A DNA stretch of 64,000 nucleotides from Vibrio sp. Isolate32 (GTDB taxonomy: Bacteria > Pseudomonadota > Gammaproteobacteria > Enterobacterales > Vibrionaceae): the NCBI RefSeq assembly GCF_022397955.1, contig NZ_JAKEUQ010000025.1, positions 1 through 64,000 on the forward strand, in the 5' to 3' direction. The stretch's first letter is position 1; each line of letters starts with the position of its first letter. This document shows positions 32,835-42,313 of the stretch, piece after piece. Made by a program: the position numbers and the translations under genes. A model generated the notes under the pieces. That model made no database searches. It was given only the letters and a program-made list of their open reading frames with translations, and was not told the origin of the DNA.

Positions 32835-33230
32835 ATGTTCCAACATAACAATATTCTACAAGGCGAACTCGCGACGGAGTACAAAACCGTTATCGCGATG
32901 GTGCACATATACTGCAAAGATCACCACGGTGAAACTCGTCAGAATAACGCGTTATGTGAAGAGTGTGAGCAGCTGTTACGTTACGCAGAAACACGACTGG
33001 ATAGATGTCCTTATGGCGAAGCAAAACCAACCTGCAACAAGTGTCCGATTCATTGCTATAAACCTGACCCAAAAGAGCAGATGCGTTTAGTGATGCGCTA
33101 TGCTGGGCCACGAATGTTGCTTAAGCATTCTATTTTAGCAATTCGACATGTAATTCATGAGAAACGGAAAGTGCCAGAAAAGCCGCTACCGAACGTATCT
33201 AATCGCCATATCCGAATGAACAAGAAGTAG
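32835..33230 (+). CDS. ygbA: YgbA family protein (nitrous oxide-stimulated promoter family)
   Basis: 131 residues, cysteine-rich: CKDHHG, LCEECEQLL and the cluster TCNKCPIHCYKP around residue 65-75, then a MRYAGPRMLLKHSILAIRH helix. These features match the YgbA/nitrous-oxide-stimulated family. In E. coli ygbA is induced by nitric oxide and supports growth under nitrosative stress; the cysteines probably hold an iron-sulfur cluster. It starts two bases after the GNAT pseudogene stop, so the two were one operon. No NsrR-type operator could be pointed out. Confidence 0.8.
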   Translation: MFQHNNILQGELATEYKTVIAMVHIYCKDHHGETRQNNALCEECEQLLRYAETRLDRCPYGEAKPTCNKCPIHCYKPDPKEQMRLVMRYAGPRMLLKHSILAIRHVIHEKRKVPEKPLPNVSNRHIRMNKK

Positions 33231-33261
33231 TGAGTAAGCTAGAGACTATTCTTCCACAAAC

Positions 33262-33292
33262 AAAAAAGGTCTGATTTCTCAGACCTTTTTTT
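33262..33292. terminator. Bidirectional terminator, ygbA / MATE gene
   Basis: 13-bp stem AAAAAAGGTCTGA / TCAGACCTTTTTT with a 4-base loop, serving convergent genes. Confidence 0.93.
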
Positions 33293-33331
33293 GAGCGTCA
33301 TCTTGTTTAGATAGTTGATTACTTCACAAGC

Positions 33332-34729
33332 TTAAGCCGCTTGTGGTTCTTCATAAGTAACCGTCAGGTTGTTGATCCAACGGCGACTCAAATAACGGTG
33401 TGAACAAATAGCCAGCTTCACCACTTCTTCAACTAACATCAGGCCATAGATGTACTTGAAGTCCCATCCCGCGACAAATGCGCCGTAAACACAAACTGGA
33501 ATGCCGACCATCCACATTGCGATGAAATCCATACGCAGGCAGAACGCATTATCGCCACCAGCACGAATAATACCGTTAATGATCACCATGTTGAGCATAC
33601 GAATGACAACTGCAAAGCACATGATCATCATCGCTGGAGAAGCGAGCGGGTATAAAGCGTCTGTGGTTAAGTTTAGCCATGATAGAACATGCTCTTTACC
33701 CATAAACAGTAGCAATCCTACAACCGCGCCAAATCCAATAACGGCTTTAATGAATGTCAGCCCCATACTCATTGCATCATCGAATTCATCACGACCGAGT
33801 GAGTGACCAAGCAACACAGAACACGCAACCGAGATACCAAAGAATATCGAGTAGCACAGCGACTCAAAAGGCGCGAGCATTGAGAATACCGCGAGCTCCG
33901 TTGTGCCCATGTGACCAAAGATCATTTGGTATGCCATGGTACCCATTGCCCACAACACTGCGTTCATCGTTAGTGGCAAAGCAATACGACGGTAAGACAA
34001 CCATAATGATGGACGATGTGGTGAGCTAGGCGTGGTTAACAACCAGTGTTTACGCACGCGCATGTAGCCATACATCAAGCAAACTTGAATTGCGCGAGCG
34101 AGTGTCGTCGCCAGTGCTGCACCAGCAACACCCATAGCGGGGATACCAAAGGCACCTTTGATTAGAACGAAGTTAAGCGCGATGTTGAGGGCAATCGTCA
34201 CCGCACCAAGTAATAGAGGGGTTACGGTGTCACCTGATGAGCGCATGCTTGCTTCTACGACGACAACAATGTGAGTCAGCAGTAAAACAGGGAAGCCATA
34301 CCATAGGTAAGTCGCGCCAAGCTCAATCACGGTTTGGTCGCTGGTTTGCAACATCATTAAAAACTGAGAACCAAGAGTGATGATTGCAGTCACTGGCAAC
34401 AGAACTTTTAAGCCAAACACCATCGCGATAGATGATACCGTTCGCGCGCTTTTCCGGTCATTCTTTCCCCAGTATTGAGCGACTAATGTTCCGTTTGCTG
34501 AGGCCAACCCTGCCATAATCATAATAGCAACGAAGTGCCATTTTGATGCAATTCCCACAGCGGCAGCTGCTTCCATACCAAAGTCACTGACCATTAACAC
34601 GTCAGCAAGGGCAAGAACAGCAACCAGCGCACTTTGCAAAGCAACAGGCAAACCAAGTTTTACGATACGAGGTAAGATGCTCTCTGGCTTGTTATTCATA
34701 GATGAGTTAGGGTTGATGTTAGTTGTCAT
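33332..34729 (-). CDS. MATE family multidrug/cation exporter
   Basis: 465 residues and about 12 transmembrane helices in two similar halves. Each half opens with the MATE pattern: LGLPVALQSALVAVLALADVL near 28 and ALPLTMNAVLWAMGTMAYQM near 250. Such proteins export cationic drugs or dyes in exchange for Na+ or H+ at the inner membrane. GGAGAG lies 4-9 bases before the start. The AraC-type regulator gene at 34780 is divergent and only 50 bases away, so it probably controls this exporter. A related but decayed gene is at 51039-51962. Confidence 0.92.
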   Translation of the reverse strand: MTTNINPNSSMNNKPESILPRIVKLGLPVALQSALVAVLALADVLMVSDFGMEAAAAVGIASKWHFVAIMIMAGLASANGTLVAQYWGKNDRKSARTVSSIAMVFGLKVLLPVTAIITLGSQFLMMLQTSDQTVIELGATYLWYGFPVLLLTHIVVVVEASMRSSGDTVTPLLLGAVTIALNIALNFVLIKGAFGIPAMGVAGAALATTLARAIQVCLMYGYMRVRKHWLLTTPSSPHRPSLWLSYRRIALPLTMNAVLWAMGTMAYQMIFGHMGTTELAVFSMLAPFESLCYSIFFGISVACSVLLGHSLGRDEFDDAMSMGLTFIKAVIGFGAVVGLLLFMGKEHVLSWLNLTTDALYPLASPAMMIMCFAVVIRMLNMVIINGIIRAGGDNAFCLRMDFIAMWMVGIPVCVYGAFVAGWDFKYIYGLMLVEEVVKLAICSHRYLSRRWINNLTVTYEEPQAA

Positions 34730-34779
34730 AAGCTCTCCGATTTATGGCAGAACTATAGTGATTTGAGTGAAGTAACAAC

Positions 34780-35673
34780 ATGTTTAAAAAACAACAAAAC
34801 CTGTGCGAATCCGTCATTGATAGCATGAAGCCGAAATCAACGTGGCAAGATGACGTGTTTCTTGCAGAACAGTGTAAAGAACGTTTTTTGACCGTTGAAG
34901 ATATCCCAGAGATGAGAAGCTGTGGTGTTTACATGGGGGGAATGGCAAAGCTGCATGATGCCTACTGGGTTGAACGCGAATCGGTGAATGTTCATACGTT
35001 GATTTTTACTCAAGAAGGGGGCGGAATATTAACAACCGCAACCTCAGTACAAGCTATTACGCCTTATACGCTTGTGGTTCTTCCTGCTGAAACGCCATTT
35101 CGATTTGAACTTGATCCTCAATACAACTATTGGAAAATGGCGTGGATGCTGACGCCAGATACTCCTCAGTGGCAACACATCGCGAGTTTGGGGCAGAGCA
35201 TTGTGCCTTTTGGAGAGTGTGAGCAAATCTGGTCGCTGATGAATTTGGTTCACTTTGAAATTGGCGGCAGAGCGAGTTATCGGAAGTTGCTGATGAGTGA
35301 AATCATCCGTACGTTGACCGGGTTTGAACCCAAGTCGACCAGTACGACAGCGCGTGTTCAGGCGCTGTACAACGAAATTGAAAGTAGTCTGCACCTACCT
35401 TGGACGGTTGCAGGGATGGCGGAGCGAGTGTTTATTAGTGAAGAGCAATTAAACCGAGTTACGAAGTCGCTATTCAATGTGTCTCCACGAAGCAAATTGA
35501 TTCAGTTGAGAATGGATAAAGCAACCAGTTTGCTAAAGCAACAAGATTGGTCAGTATCTATGATTGCTAATCGTCTCGGTTATAAAGACCCTTATAATTT
35601 TTCTCACCGTTTTAAGAAACATTTTGGCTTATCACCTAGTCAATATCGTAAGAATTATCGGCTCACAAGCTAA
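34780..35673 (+). CDS. AraC family transcriptional regulator, divergent from MATE gene
   Basis: 297 residues. The N-terminal cupin-like sensor domain has VNVHTLIFTQEGGGIL and TPYTLVVLPAETPFRFELD. The C-terminal double helix-turn-helix holds WTVAGMAERVFISEEQLNR and WSVSMIANRLGYKDPYNFSHRFKK, followed by FGLSPSQYRKNYR. The inducer is unknown. The very short intergenic region shared with the exporter gene (50 bases) suggests it regulates both. Confidence 0.9.
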   Translation: MFKKQQNLCESVIDSMKPKSTWQDDVFLAEQCKERFLTVEDIPEMRSCGVYMGGMAKLHDAYWVERESVNVHTLIFTQEGGGILTTATSVQAITPYTLVVLPAETPFRFELDPQYNYWKMAWMLTPDTPQWQHIASLGQSIVPFGECEQIWSLMNLVHFEIGGRASYRKLLMSEIIRTLTGFEPKSTSTTARVQALYNEIESSLHLPWTVAGMAERVFISEEQLNRVTKSLFNVSPRSKLIQLRMDKATSLLKQQDWSVSMIANRLGYKDPYNFSHRFKKHFGLSPSQYRKNYRLTS

Positions 35674-35774
35674 CTGTTTGATCTGAAAAATAAAGTAAAA
35701 TGTAAGGTAGTATCAAGAGCCAATTTAGGCCTGAATCTGCTGTATAACACGATATAAAACAGTGTTCATTTTTG

Positions 35775-36011
35775 ATGTTCATTGTAGGCACCTTGTCTGA
35801 ACCTCATCGTAAGGTACTTTTTTATCTTTATCAGAACAAAGGTGTAGTTGTTAGCAAGAATATTCTTAAGCGTGTTGGGTGGTCAGGGAAATCGGTAACG
35901 TCCTCTTAAGTGCTGGTTGCAATCTATGAAGGTGCCGAATGGTATGCTGTAAATTTCTATACACCATACCAAATGAAGGCTATTTGTTCCAACCCTAGTG
36001 TAATCCTCTAA
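35775..36011 (+). pseudogene. Remnant of a ToxR-like winged-helix regulator
   Basis: An open frame from ATG 35775 reads FIVGTLSEPHRKVLFYLY, then KGVVVSKNILKRVGW and GKSVTSS before a TAA at 35907. It looks like the N-terminal half of a winged-helix (Trans_reg_C-like) domain. The same frame continues past the stop as VLVAIYEGAEWYAV to TAA at 36009, which is less like the family. No ribosome binding site is visible. I read it as a decayed regulator fragment; chance similarity is possible. The remaining bases of the 35674-36101 gap show nothing else. Confidence 0.4.
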
Positions 36012-36101
36012 ATCTCCGCTTACAAAAAAGGGCGCTTCATTTGGACATATTGTCTTTAGTGAAGAGCCCCTAAGTGTATCGCTCAGCAATAAGATAACGA
36101 C

Positions 36102-37253
36102 TTATTCGCCCGCAATTTGTAGATGAGAGCGTTTAAGGCTCGCAATCAACATGTAAATCGTCGTCGCTAGTAACGATGCAAACAGGTAAGTGAACAACCC
36201 TGCTTGTGAATCCATGAAGCTGTCTGCCACAATTGGACCCGCAACTGAACCGATGCTGTAGCAAAGCAGCATGATTTGAGTCACTGACACCAAGTAGCTT
36301 GGATCTAAGTTACGGCAGCCCAAGTTAATTGCAATAGGGTAAAGTGCGAACGTCGCCATGCCTAGCACGAACAGGCTCATGCCTAGTACGTAGAAGTCAT
36401 GATTGATCGTTAGTACGCCAATGCTTGCAACACCTAATAGGCAGAACAAAGCCATCAACAACACTTGTCCTACATGGTGAGATAACCAAGTCACCATCGG
36501 CTGTACAGCCATGCCACCCATGATCACTAACGCCATCAAACCACCAATGTCTTCATGCGCAATGTTACGTTGAGCAAGCTCTACAGGCATTAAACCGTAG
36601 ATCGCACCAAGTGTAAGCCCAGACACGATGCAGCCAATTAAAGCGCTGTGGCTTAACTTACTGACTTGTTTTAGAGACAAAGACTGAGCATCGTGGATCT
36701 GTGGTGGTGTCGCTTGTCCGTACATCAGCACAATGATCGCACCAAATAGCAGAGTGAACATCGCGATAAAAGGTACGCCGCCACTGATACCTAGGTAACC
36801 AATACCTAATTGACCAACTGCAGAACCTCCGTATAGCGAACACATGTAAATCGCTAAGCGTTTTGCACGTTGTGATTCGTCACCGCTCATCAGCCATGAT
36901 TCAACAATGACGAAGATACCTGCAACCGACACACCCGCAACAAAGCGCGCAATTAGCCAAACTGCTTGGTGTGGGATTAATGGCAACACAAGGATCGTTG
37001 CGATGAACACGCTCAATGCCATTACAAACGCGTCTTTGTGACCAATACGTGCAATCGCACGCTCAATCAATAACGTGCCCGCTAAAAGGCCTGCATAAAA
37101 GGCACTCGCCAACCAACTCGATAGATTACTGTCTAGGCCGTATTCAGATAGCATTAATGGCAATGAACTCATTAAGTAGCCTGAAGCGATCGCGTAGAAA
37201 GCCAGTGCAATAACTGGAACGGTTATGCGAGTTGTTGGTTGGATGTTGTCCAA
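36102..37253 (-). CDS. MFS transporter, YcaD-like
   Basis: 383 residues with about 12 transmembrane helices. MFS landmarks: an N-terminal TRITVPVIALAFYAIASGYL, a loop 2-3 motif RIGHKDAF, and the helix 5 stretch CSLYGGSAVGQLGIGYLG. The VAGIFVIVESWLMSGDESQRAKRLA segment near 117 is typical of the YcaD/UPF0226 group, whose substrates are unknown. It stands alone on the minus strand. Confidence 0.85.
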   Translation of the reverse strand: MDNIQPTTRITVPVIALAFYAIASGYLMSSLPLMLSEYGLDSNLSSWLASAFYAGLLAGTLLIERAIARIGHKDAFVMALSVFIATILVLPLIPHQAVWLIARFVAGVSVAGIFVIVESWLMSGDESQRAKRLAIYMCSLYGGSAVGQLGIGYLGISGGVPFIAMFTLLFGAIIVLMYGQATPPQIHDAQSLSLKQVSKLSHSALIGCIVSGLTLGAIYGLMPVELAQRNIAHEDIGGLMALVIMGGMAVQPMVTWLSHHVGQVLLMALFCLLGVASIGVLTINHDFYVLGMSLFVLGMATFALYPIAINLGCRNLDPSYLVSVTQIMLLCYSIGSVAGPIVADSFMDSQAGLFTYLFASLLATTIYMLIASLKRSHLQIAGE

Positions 37254-37515
37254 TGCAGGAGCCTCCGAAAGTGTGAGAAACGATGAATTTTCCGCGACTA
37301 TGGGGGAGAAACCGAATTGGGTAAAACGAATAAAAATGGTCGTTAAGATAAAAGAAATTTGTCGACTGGCGAAACTAAAATACCGTTACAATATTTGTTG
37401 ATTTCACGAGATTTTATGTGGCCAAAAAGCCGTTCAACCCTTGTTCATTGGCTATTTAATTAAGAAGGTTAAAACAAATTTATTTGTAGCGTTGAAATTA
37501 AATTTGAAGTGCAGT

Positions 37516-38547
37516 TTACGATACGAGCGCTTCTTTTCGGTATTGACGTGGAGAGCTTCCACTCCATTTGCGAAAAGCGTGACGGAAGTTCGCACTATCG
37601 GAAAAGCCTACTCGTTCAGATATCTCTTCAATACTCATTCGAGTTGAAGAAAGATAGTGCCGGGAAAGGTGAAAACGAACATGATCGAGTATCTTCTGAT
37701 AGCTCGTATCGGCGGCTTTAAGGTGTCTGCGCAGCGTTCGAGAAGACATCCCCAATTCTGAAGAAATGGATTCTATCGATGGGTAACATCCCGGCCTTTC
37801 AATCAGCATCTGTGACACTTTCTCTTTTAGGCTGGTGGGTGTGCTAACTTTTGCCAACATGTCATCACACGATTTTAAGCACATTTGTAAAGTGATGGTA
37901 TTGGCGGTAGGAAGAGACGAATACAAGGTGGTTGCGTCGAACTCCCATTCAAGACGGTCACTATTGAATTCAACCGGGCAGCGAAAAATTTCTGTGTATA
38001 GATCACCGTATTCAGGTTTTGGGTAGGGGAATCGGATCACTTGAGACGGAAAGGGCAGCTGTAAGACCTCTTCGCACAAACTGTGTATCGCCGCAAACCA
38101 GTATTCACAACAAAAGGGCAACAAAGAATCGAGTTCGATAAGTTGCTCGGCACGAAAGTAGCCAACGTTGTCTTCTACAGACATAGTTTTCCTGAGAACA
38201 GGGCCGGCAAGTTGCAGATACTTGAACCCAATTAAAAAGGCATCGAGTAGTGTCTCGCTGCTAAACACCGCATAACCGAGCACTCCGAAATCGCTGAACC
38301 TTGCTTGTTGGCCGACTTTAAGCCCCAAACCGCCTTCGTCACTGTTCGCCAATGCATTACTAAACACCGCCAACTTTTGCGCCAACGTAATGTGCGTGTC
38401 TGGTGTATTGAGCTGAAGATCATCAATGTTACTGCCTTCCAACAACGCTTCGATACTGAGAGCCGGTGACAGGTAACGATGCAGTAGTTGAAGATCAAGA
38501 ATACCGAGTGCTTGCATATCGGGTTCGTAGACTGCGGTGTATTCCAT
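37516..38547 (-). CDS. AraC family regulator with OruR/ArgR-type sensor domain
   Basis: 343 residues from the ATG at 38547, preceded by GAGG at 7 bases; the in-frame ATG at 38574 is less likely. Residues 15-205 form an Arabinose-binding-like (PF12625 type) domain, with GLKVGQQARFSDFGVLGYAV. The C-terminal HTH_18 domain has SSELGMSSRTLRRHLKAA and ISERVGFSDSANFRHAFRKWSG, then SPRQYRK. It faces away from the acyl-CoA ligase gene across 389 bases and probably activates that operon in response to a fatty acid or alcohol. Confidence 0.9.
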   Translation of the reverse strand: MEYTAVYEPDMQALGILDLQLLHRYLSPALSIEALLEGSNIDDLQLNTPDTHITLAQKLAVFSNALANSDEGGLGLKVGQQARFSDFGVLGYAVFSSETLLDAFLIGFKYLQLAGPVLRKTMSVEDNVGYFRAEQLIELDSLLPFCCEYWFAAIHSLCEEVLQLPFPSQVIRFPYPKPEYGDLYTEIFRCPVEFNSDRLEWEFDATTLYSSLPTANTITLQMCLKSCDDMLAKVSTPTSLKEKVSQMLIERPGCYPSIESISSELGMSSRTLRRHLKAADTSYQKILDHVRFHLSRHYLSSTRMSIEEISERVGFSDSANFRHAFRKWSGSSPRQYRKEALVS

Positions 38548-38936
38548 AGGGTGCCTCTTGTTGAATATCGTCATCTTAACCGAACTTTTAACATTTACGC
38601 CTGTTGCTTGTTCTCACTTTCCCAAGCTTGTTCAAACTTTTGCTTTATGTGTGCAAGGTTTTACTTGGCTTGATAGAGCTATGTCCGAATATCACCGGTT
38701 TTTGTCTTTTTGAAACCTGTTCGAAATGTTATCAAAATGTTGTAATTTGATGGGTTGCACATTGGAGCGTCTCAAACATTTTGCTCAATACCTACTATTT
38801 TGCTCAATAAATATTCTTACCTACATGACACGCCAATGTGCAGGCTCTGATAGCAACAAAGACAACACTTATTACAACGATTAAAACGTCTAAGGCGAAT
38901 GTGACCGCTAGGTCTAGCCAAATAAGGAGATCATAG
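38548..38936 (+). promoter_or_regulatory. Divergent control region with a 13-base direct repeat
   Basis: No gene found. ATTTTGCTCAATA occurs twice in perfect form, 38778-38790 and 38797-38809, with a 19-base period, as expected for paired half-sites of an AraC-type activator. A TAAGGAG ribosome site precedes the ligase start. Confidence 0.5.
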
Positions 38937-40544
38937 ATGCACAATCTTGCTGTTAACTTGGAACGTAGCGCTTCACTGTTTCCAACTAAAGCCGCTCTGC
39001 GTATGGGCTCGGATGAAGTCAGTTTCGCTCAGTTGGAACAACTTGCTGGGAAGGTAACCGCCAATCTAGAACGACTTGGGTTAAAAAAGGGCGATAAGGT
39101 TGCGCTGTCGTGTCCTAATGTGACTTATTTCCCCATTGCTTATTACGGCATTCTAAAAGCTGGCTGTGTCGTAGTGCCTTTAAACGTGTTGTTTAAGGCC
39201 AGAGAGATCGCTTACCACCTCAATGATTCTGATGCGAAAGCTTATTTATGCTTTGAGGGCAGTGAAGAGTTACCTATTGGGCGCTATGGATTACAAGGTT
39301 TTGCGCAGGCCGATAACTGCGAACATTTCGTGTCTATGCCAATACCAAACGGCGCAATACCCACGCTCTCAGAAAACCACGAGCAGCAAGAAACGATTGC
39401 AGATTGGCTAGCACAACCTTTGGATGCGTATGAGTCCGTGGCTTGTCATGGTGATGACACGGCAGTGATCCTTTATACCTCTGGCACAACAGGTCAGCCA
39501 AAAGGCGCTGAGCTTTCTCACACCAACATGCAAACCAATGCGATGGCGTCTCAGTATTTAATGAGATTGGAATACAGCGACACGACGATGGCAACACTTC
39601 CTCTGTTCCATAGTTTTGGTCAAACCGTAATGATGAACGCGAGTGTGTTGACGGGGTCAACCATGGTCTTGATTCCGCGCTTTGAGCCGTCACTGGTGAT
39701 CGATCAGATCATTAACCATAAAGTGAGTGTCTTTGCTGGCGTTCCCACTATGTATATCGCGTTGCTAAAGGCAGGAGAAGAGTCTCCTGACACTTCAGAA
39801 AAAACAAATAAACGGTCTGAACAGGTTAAACATAGCTTGAGGCTTGGCGTGTCTGGTGGTGCTTCCATGCCACTTGAGGTTATTCGTCAGTTTGAATCGC
39901 GCTTTGAATTACCGGTATTGGAAGGGTACGGGCTATCTGAAACGGCGCCCGTTGCGACTTTCAATCATATCGATGGTGATCGTCTGTCGGGCAGTGTTGG
40001 TCAGCCGCTGTGTGGTCACCTTATCAAGATTACCGATGTACAAGGTAACGCAGTGGCAATGGGAGAATTGGGCGAAGTCTGCATTAAGAGCCCAAGTGTC
40101 ATGAAAGGTTACTATCAACGACCTGAAGCAACGGCAGAAGCGATCAGAAATGGCTGGTTTTTAACGGGTGATATCGGACGCGTTGATGAGCACGGTAACT
40201 TGTTCATTGTTGATCGTGTGAAAGACATGATTATCCGAGGTGGTTACAACGTCTATCCGCGAGAAATCGAAGAAGTATTGATGTGTCACCCTGATGTGGA
40301 AATGGTAGCGGTGGTGGGTGAGCACCATGAGCAGCTCGGTGAAGAGATTCATGCCCATGTGGTGCTTCACGAGCATACCCAATGTGACAGCAAAGCCTTG
40401 ATGGCTTGGTGTCGTGAGCAACTCGCGGATTACAAATATCCTCGTAAGGTGTTCATTCGTAGTGCATTACCCATGACGGCAACAGGTAAAATATTGAAAC
40501 GAGAGTTGCATCCTCTAGAAGTCGCGGAGGCAATCAATGGATAA
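38937..40544 (+). CDS. Acyl-CoA synthetase (long-chain-fatty-acid-CoA ligase family)
   Basis: 535 residues. AMP-forming enzyme that activates a carboxylic acid with ATP to an acyl-adenylate and passes it to CoA. The P-loop-like motif is ILYTSGTTGQPKGAELSH near residue 178, the second core motif is LEGYGLSETAP near 325, and the AMP-binding A8 motif is GWFLTGDIGRVDEHGNLFIVDRVKDM; the catalytic lysine lies in MTATGKILKREL at the end. It overlaps the dehydrogenase gene by 8 bases. Chain length cannot be told. The pair suggests oxidation and activation of an alcohol or fatty acid. Confidence 0.9.
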   Translation: MHNLAVNLERSASLFPTKAALRMGSDEVSFAQLEQLAGKVTANLERLGLKKGDKVALSCPNVTYFPIAYYGILKAGCVVVPLNVLFKAREIAYHLNDSDAKAYLCFEGSEELPIGRYGLQGFAQADNCEHFVSMPIPNGAIPTLSENHEQQETIADWLAQPLDAYESVACHGDDTAVILYTSGTTGQPKGAELSHTNMQTNAMASQYLMRLEYSDTTMATLPLFHSFGQTVMMNASVLTGSTMVLIPRFEPSLVIDQIINHKVSVFAGVPTMYIALLKAGEESPDTSEKTNKRSEQVKHSLRLGVSGGASMPLEVIRQFESRFELPVLEGYGLSETAPVATFNHIDGDRLSGSVGQPLCGHLIKITDVQGNAVAMGELGEVCIKSPSVMKGYYQRPEATAEAIRNGWFLTGDIGRVDEHGNLFIVDRVKDMIIRGGYNVYPREIEEVLMCHPDVEMVAVVGEHHEQLGEEIHAHVVLHEHTQCDSKALMAWCREQLADYKYPRKVFIRSALPMTATGKILKRELHPLEVAEAING

Positions 40545-42204
40545 CTATGACTTTATTATCGTGGGCGGTGGCTCCGCTGGTTGTGTGATGGCTTCTCGGT
40601 TGTCTGAAGATCCAAATACGACCGTTTGTTTGTTGGAGGCTGGTGGTAAAGACACGAGCCCATTTATTCATACTCCAGTGGGTGTTGTGGCGATGATGCC
40701 GACTAAGCTCAATAACTGGGCGTTCGAGACAGTTGAGCAGTCGGGCTTAAATGGTCGTAAGGGCTATCAACCTAGGGGTAAGACACTCGGTGGCTCTAGC
40801 TCTATCAATGCCATGATGTACGCTCGTGGACATCGCTATGATTACGATACATGGGAAAGCTTAGGTAATGATGGGTGGAACTATGAATCGTGTCTGACTT
40901 ACTTTAAGAAAGCAGAGAATAACGAAGTCCATCAAGATGAGTATCACGGTCAAGGTGGTCCTTTAAATGTAGCGAATCTTAGGTCGCCAAGCCCTATGTT
41001 GGAGCGCTATTTAACCGCGTGTGAATCGATAGGTGTTCCTCGCAATGAGGACATCAACGGTGCCGCTCAGTTTGGTGCCATGCCGACGCAGGTGACTCAG
41101 TTGAATGGTGAACGATGCAGTGCGGCCAAGGCGTATTTAACACCGAATCTATCGCGTCCCAACCTCACTGTGGTCACTAAAGCAACCACACATAAGGTCT
41201 TGTTTGAGGGTAAGAAAGCGGTAGGTGTTGAATACGGATCGAGCGGCAAACGTTATCAGATCCGATGCAACAAGGAAGTCATTTTGTCTGCTGGTGCTTT
41301 TGGGTCGCCCCAGTTGCTGTTGCTATCGGGCGTTGGCGCTAAAGATGATTTGGCGGTTCATGGCATAGATCAAGTTCATGAGTTACCGGGAGTGGGTAAG
41401 AACCTGCAAGATCATATCGACTTGGTTCACTCATACAAGTGTAGTGAAAAGCGCGAAACTTTTGGTATCTCGCTGCAAATGGCATCTGAAATGACCAAAG
41501 CTTTACCGCTATGGCATAAAGAACGCCGTGGCAAGATGAGCAGTAACTTTGCAGAGGGAATCGGTTTTCTTTGTTCCGATGATCACATCGCTGTGCCGGA
41601 TTTAGAGTTTGTATTTGTGGTCGCAGTAGTCGATGACCATGCGAGAAAAATTCATACCAGTCATGGCTTTACCTCACATGTCACATTATTGAGACCTAAG
41701 AGCCATGGCACCGTGACACTGAATAGCACCGATCCATATGATCCGCCAAAGATCGACCCTGCGTTTTTCAGTCACCCTGAAGACATGGAGATTATGATTA
41801 AAGGGTGGAAAAAGCAGTATCAAATGCTGGAAAGCGAAGCGTTCGATGATATCCGTGGCAATGCTTTTTATCCTGTCGATGCTAGTGATGACAAGGCTAT
41901 CGAGCAAGACATCCGTAACCGCGCTGATACTCAATATCACCCTGTAGGAACCTGTAAAATGGGACCGAATAGTGATTCATTAGCCGTGGTGGATAAAGAT
42001 CTTAAAGTGCATGGGGTGAACAGCTTAAGAGTCATTGATGCGTCGGTTATGCCGACATTAGTCGGGGCCAATACTAATGCGCCAACCATAATGATTGCTG
42101 AGAAAGTCGCTGATCAAATTAAAAAGCAATATAGCTTGGATAAGAAAGACAGTGTAAATAAGCAAGGCGCGAATGAAAGCGCAGAACATGAAATGACGGG
42201 TTAG
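40537..42204 (+). CDS. GMC-family FAD-dependent alcohol/choline dehydrogenase
   Basis: 555 residues. FAD-binding N-terminus FIIVGGGSAGCVMASRL, the GMC signature GKTLGGSSSINAMMYARG near 85, and VILSAGAFGSPQLLLLSG near 245. The C-terminus has catalytic His in YHPVGTCKMG and Asn in VGANTNAPT. It resembles choline dehydrogenase BetA and the alkanol dehydrogenase AlkJ. Because there is no betaine aldehyde dehydrogenase gene alongside but there is an acyl-CoA ligase, an aliphatic-alcohol substrate is the better guess. The last 25 residues are polar and variable. Confidence 0.9.
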   Translation: MDNYDFIIVGGGSAGCVMASRLSEDPNTTVCLLEAGGKDTSPFIHTPVGVVAMMPTKLNNWAFETVEQSGLNGRKGYQPRGKTLGGSSSINAMMYARGHRYDYDTWESLGNDGWNYESCLTYFKKAENNEVHQDEYHGQGGPLNVANLRSPSPMLERYLTACESIGVPRNEDINGAAQFGAMPTQVTQLNGERCSAAKAYLTPNLSRPNLTVVTKATTHKVLFEGKKAVGVEYGSSGKRYQIRCNKEVILSAGAFGSPQLLLLSGVGAKDDLAVHGIDQVHELPGVGKNLQDHIDLVHSYKCSEKRETFGISLQMASEMTKALPLWHKERRGKMSSNFAEGIGFLCSDDHIAVPDLEFVFVVAVVDDHARKIHTSHGFTSHVTLLRPKSHGTVTLNSTDPYDPPKIDPAFFSHPEDMEIMIKGWKKQYQMLESEAFDDIRGNAFYPVDASDDKAIEQDIRNRADTQYHPVGTCKMGPNSDSLAVVDKDLKVHGVNSLRVIDASVMPTLVGANTNAPTIMIAEKVADQIKKQYSLDKKDSVNKQGANESAEHEMTG

Positions 42205-42236
42205 AAGCACAGATTAGAGATAACAGTTGGATTTAC

Positions 42237-42283
42237 AATAGGTTAGGGAGCCTTATCCATTGAGGTTCCTTAACCTATTTTGT
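42237..42283 (+). terminator. Terminator of the ligase/dehydrogenase operon
   Basis: 13-bp stem 42237-42249 / 42267-42279 with one G-U pair, followed by a T-rich run. Confidence 0.8.
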
Positions 42284-42313
42284 TTGTTGATTACTCAAAG
42301 AACCGAAACAAAC

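Noticed and set aside
35883-36089. 68-codon minus-strand open frame
   Set aside because: No ribosome binding site, no recognisable motif, and composition unlike neighbouring genes.
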